From the NCBI GenBank assembly GCA_009777435.1, contig WRLW01000087.1, positions 1-6,523 of the forward strand: a stretch of DNA of 6,523 nt, given 5' to 3'. Below, in pieces: positions 5,338 through 6,523 of this stretch (within the stretch, counting starts at the first letter, position 1; the number at the start of each line of letters is the position of its first letter). The position numbers were made by a program, and so were the translations under genes. The notes under the pieces were generated by a model. It saw nothing but the letters and a program-made list of their open reading frames with translations. It had not been told where the DNA came from and made no database searches. This DNA is from Oscillospiraceae bacterium. Lineage in GTDB: Bacteria; Bacillota; Clostridia; Oscillospirales; UBA929.

Positions 5338-5496
5338 ATGACTGTTTTTCAAACAGCGGCTTTGTTGGTTATTGGAATCATAATTTTGTGCGCAGGTATT
5401 AAAAAGAAAAAGAAGTGGCTTATGATTATTTCGGCAGTGCCTTTAATAATCGTGTTATGGCAAATTATTCTGCTTGCCGGCATGACGTTCCACTGA
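5338..5496 (+). CDS. Small two-segment membrane protein, unrecognised
   Basis: A 52-residue open frame that starts MTVFQTAALL and ends LLAGMTFH. It has two hydrophobic segments (about residues 4-21 and 28-47) joined by a loop of five lysines and a tryptophan (22-27). The positive-inside rule puts the loop in the cytoplasm and both ends outside. The ATG is preceded by GGGAGG at 5322-5327 with ten bases of spacing, a good ribosome-binding site, which is the main reason to call it a gene. Its codons are A/T-rich like the sigma modules. No clear promoter was found; it may be read from the toxin-antitoxin promoter 136 bases upstream. The function is unknown. Possibilities include a partner of a neighbouring anti-sigma factor or a small hydrophobic toxin, but nothing in the sequence decides this. 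Confidence 0.65.
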   Translation: MTVFQTAALLVIGIIILCAGIKKKKKWLMIISAVPLIIVLWQIILLAGMTFH

Positions 5497-5614
5497 ACGG
5501 CATAGCGCGGCAGAGCGGCGAAAGCGCCGCGCGGGTTAGAATGGTCAGCGGCGCAGCGTGTCCGCGCGGCAGACGCATGGAGAATTTTATATCGGCGAAA
5601 GACGGCTTGTATTA

Positions 5615-5641
5615 TGTCTGAGTGGTGCAGACAGTTTTTTT
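5615..5641 (+). terminator. Intrinsic terminator, moderate stem
   Basis: TGTCTG at 5615-5620 pairs with CAGACA at 5628-5633 around a 7-base loop; one G and then seven T (5635-5641) follow. The stem is short, but the T-tract is good. It would end transcripts covering the small membrane protein and separate them from the second sigma operon. Confidence 0.6.
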
Positions 5642-5650
5642 ATGTGTTCA

Positions 5651-5689
5651 TGTAACCTTTAGCTATGCAAATAACACTAAGGTATATGA
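5651..5689 (+). promoter_or_regulatory. Candidate promoter region of the second sigma operon
   Basis: TGTAAC at 5651-5656 and TATATGA at 5683-5689 repeat the two landmarks seen before the first sigma gene (2912-2917 and 2941-2947), in the same order and with nearly the same distance (32 versus 29 bases start to start). A terminator T-tract sits just upstream in both cases. A clear CGTC-like -10 box is not visible here, so only the -35-like box is supported. Confidence 0.35.
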
Positions 5690-5713
5690 GCGCATCATAG
5701 GGGAGGAGGAGGC

Positions 5714-6217
5714 ATGGCGGATAATACGTTTGATGAAATATACGCAAAGCACTTTTTGTATGTTCGCGGATTCCTCCTGCGGCTGTGCAAGGGAAACGAG
5801 CATACGGCCGACGACCTGACGCAAGAAGCTTTTTTTCAAGCCTATATTAGCATACATCGCTTTGAGGGGAACTGCCGTGTTGAAACCTGGCTCTGTTCCA
5901 TTGCTCAAAATGTGTTTTATTCCTTTTTAAGAAACGAGAAAAAGCAAAAACATGTTGAAGAAATGCAACAAAGGAGCGGCGATACCGTGTATGCTGTTCA
6001 AGAGGAGCAGTATCTTGAACATGATGCCGCGGTTGCCATGAAAAGGCTTCCGCAGCAAACGGCAAAGGTACTGTCATGCCGTTTGTTTCACGATATGCCT
6101 TATGCCGAAATATCCGGTCTGCTTGGAATTTCGGAAAGTTCCGCAAAAGTTATTTTTCATCGAGGACGTATTAAGCTCATGGAAATACTAAAAAAGGAGT
6201 ACGGGTATGAAGCATGA
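5714..6217 (+). CDS. ECF-subfamily RNA polymerase sigma factor (second copy)
   Basis: A 167-residue ECF sigma factor, paralogous in layout to the first one in this window. Region 2 spans about residues 6-77 (FDEIYAKHFLYVRGF, TADDLTQEAFFQAY, TWLCSIAQNVFYSFLR). A charged linker follows, then region 4 at about 105-167 (MKRLPQQTAKVLSCRLFHDMP, helix-turn-helix YAEISGLLGISESSAKVIF, then HRGRIKLMEILKK). The ATG at 5714 is preceded by an unusually long purine-rich ribosome-binding tract with overlapping GGAGG copies (5700-5712). Its last 11 bases overlap the anti-sigma gene. Identity to the first sigma is modest by eye, so this looks like an old duplication or an independent gain, not a recent copy. 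Confidence 0.94.
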   Translation: MADNTFDEIYAKHFLYVRGFLLRLCKGNEHTADDLTQEAFFQAYISIHRFEGNCRVETWLCSIAQNVFYSFLRNEKKQKHVEEMQQRSGDTVYAVQEEQYLEHDAAVAMKRLPQQTAKVLSCRLFHDMPYAEISGLLGISESSAKVIFHRGRIKLMEILKKEYGYEA

Positions 6218-6523
6218 TTGCGAATTGATTCAAGATCTGATTCCGCTTGTAAGAGACGGCATAGCCAGCGACGCAAGCAAGACTGCCGTTGGGCTTCATA
6301 TTAAACAATGTGATATTTGCAAAGGAATATATGAAGCTGACGCTCAGATTGTTTTTCCGGCATTCGATGAAAACACGAGCGCGGATATTTCTAAGGTAGT
6401 TGACTATAAATCCCGCGTTAAAAAACGGAGAAAAATTGGCATTGTTCTTTTTGTGCTGATATATGTGGGATCTCTTGTTTTTGTAACAGCAGGTGGGATT
6501 TTTATCCCTCAAATGAGGTCTTT
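6207..6523 (+). CDS. Zinc-finger anti-sigma factor (second copy), cut by the right edge
   Basis: The frame is open from ATG 6207 to the window end (105 codons seen). It starts MKHDCELIQDLIPLVRDGIA and carries Cys5 and His31-x3-Cys35-x2-Cys38 (HIKQCDIC). These ligands sit at exactly the same residue numbers as in the first anti-sigma factor. A basic stretch (RVKKRRK, 70-76) leads into a hydrophobic segment at about 77-99; the extracellular part lies beyond the edge. AAGGAG at 6194-6199 with seven bases of spacing supports this start. The gene overlaps the sigma gene by 11 bases, which implies coupled synthesis. It probably holds the sigma factor just upstream at the membrane. Confidence 0.87.
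   Translation, partial: MKHDCELIQDLIPLVRDGIASDASKTAVGLHIKQCDICKGIYEADAQIVFPAFDENTSADISKVVDYKSRVKKRRKIGIVLFVLIYVGSLVFVTAGGIFIPQMRS

Noticed and set aside
5415..5621. Plus-strand open frame of 68 codons, ending MENFISAKDGLYYV
   Set aside because: Its first part overlaps the better-supported small membrane gene in another frame, and neither its first ATG nor the later ones (5541, 5576) has a ribosome-binding site. The tail looks mildly protein-like but has no support.
5622..5819. Plus-strand open frame of 65 codons before and inside the second sigma gene
   Set aside because: It runs through the terminator T-tract and promoter region and overlaps the sigma gene in a different frame. It has no independent evidence.
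6177..6512. Minus-strand open frame of 111 codons opposite the second anti-sigma gene
   Set aside because: It is the shadow of the partial anti-sigma gene, which has conserved zinc ligands, a ribosome-binding site and the expected place after its sigma factor.
1..6523. CRISPR arrays, insertion sequences, tRNA or rRNA genes
   Set aside because: I looked for regularly spaced direct repeats, transposase motifs with terminal repeats, and tRNA-like arms, and found none.

Overview
The window looks like chromosomal DNA of a high-GC Clostridia, probably near the Oscillospiraceae. The reasons are the nrnA-truB-ribF gene order, a short RibF starting almost directly at its nucleotide-binding motif, the zinc-finger anti-sigma proteins, and clear Shine-Dalgarno sequences on many genes. 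This placement is an inference from gene content. No rRNA, tRNA or taxonomic marker search was possible.

Positions 1-1919 hold housekeeping genes on the + strand: the end of a probable DHH-family NrnA phosphoesterase, truB (tRNA pseudouridine 55 synthase) and ribF (riboflavin kinase/FAD synthetase). They are tightly packed and very GC-rich.

Positions 1920-2904 hold two small genes, each with its own sigma-A-type promoter. The first is a 67-residue helix-turn-helix protein. Its promoter overlaps an 18-bp perfect inverted repeat that covers the -10 box and start site, and a weaker related site abuts the -35 box, so autoregulation is likely. The second is a 145-residue unrecognised protein with three predicted membrane segments. 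A good intrinsic terminator closes this section at 2876-2904.

Positions 2905-6523 are an accessory-looking block with lower GC. It contains two complete cell-envelope-type signalling pairs, each an ECF sigma factor followed by an overlapping membrane-anchored zinc-finger anti-sigma factor (2963-4452, and 5714 to the right edge). Between them lie a DinJ-YafQ type toxin-antitoxin operon (4619-5202) with its own promoter, and a 52-residue protein with two predicted membrane segments (5338-5496). Each sigma gene is preceded by an intrinsic terminator, then a TGTAAC box, then TATATGA, which suggests that both pairs control themselves from similar promoters. The second anti-sigma gene runs off the right edge.

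I see no CRISPR array, insertion sequence, tRNA or rRNA. No gene-free stretch exceeds about 220 bases. I did not find a wholly new system. The points most worth attention are the palindromic promoter of the small regulator, the twin sigma/anti-sigma modules bracketing the toxin-antitoxin pair, the orphan membrane proteins, and a His-to-Pro change in the NrnA glycine motif.
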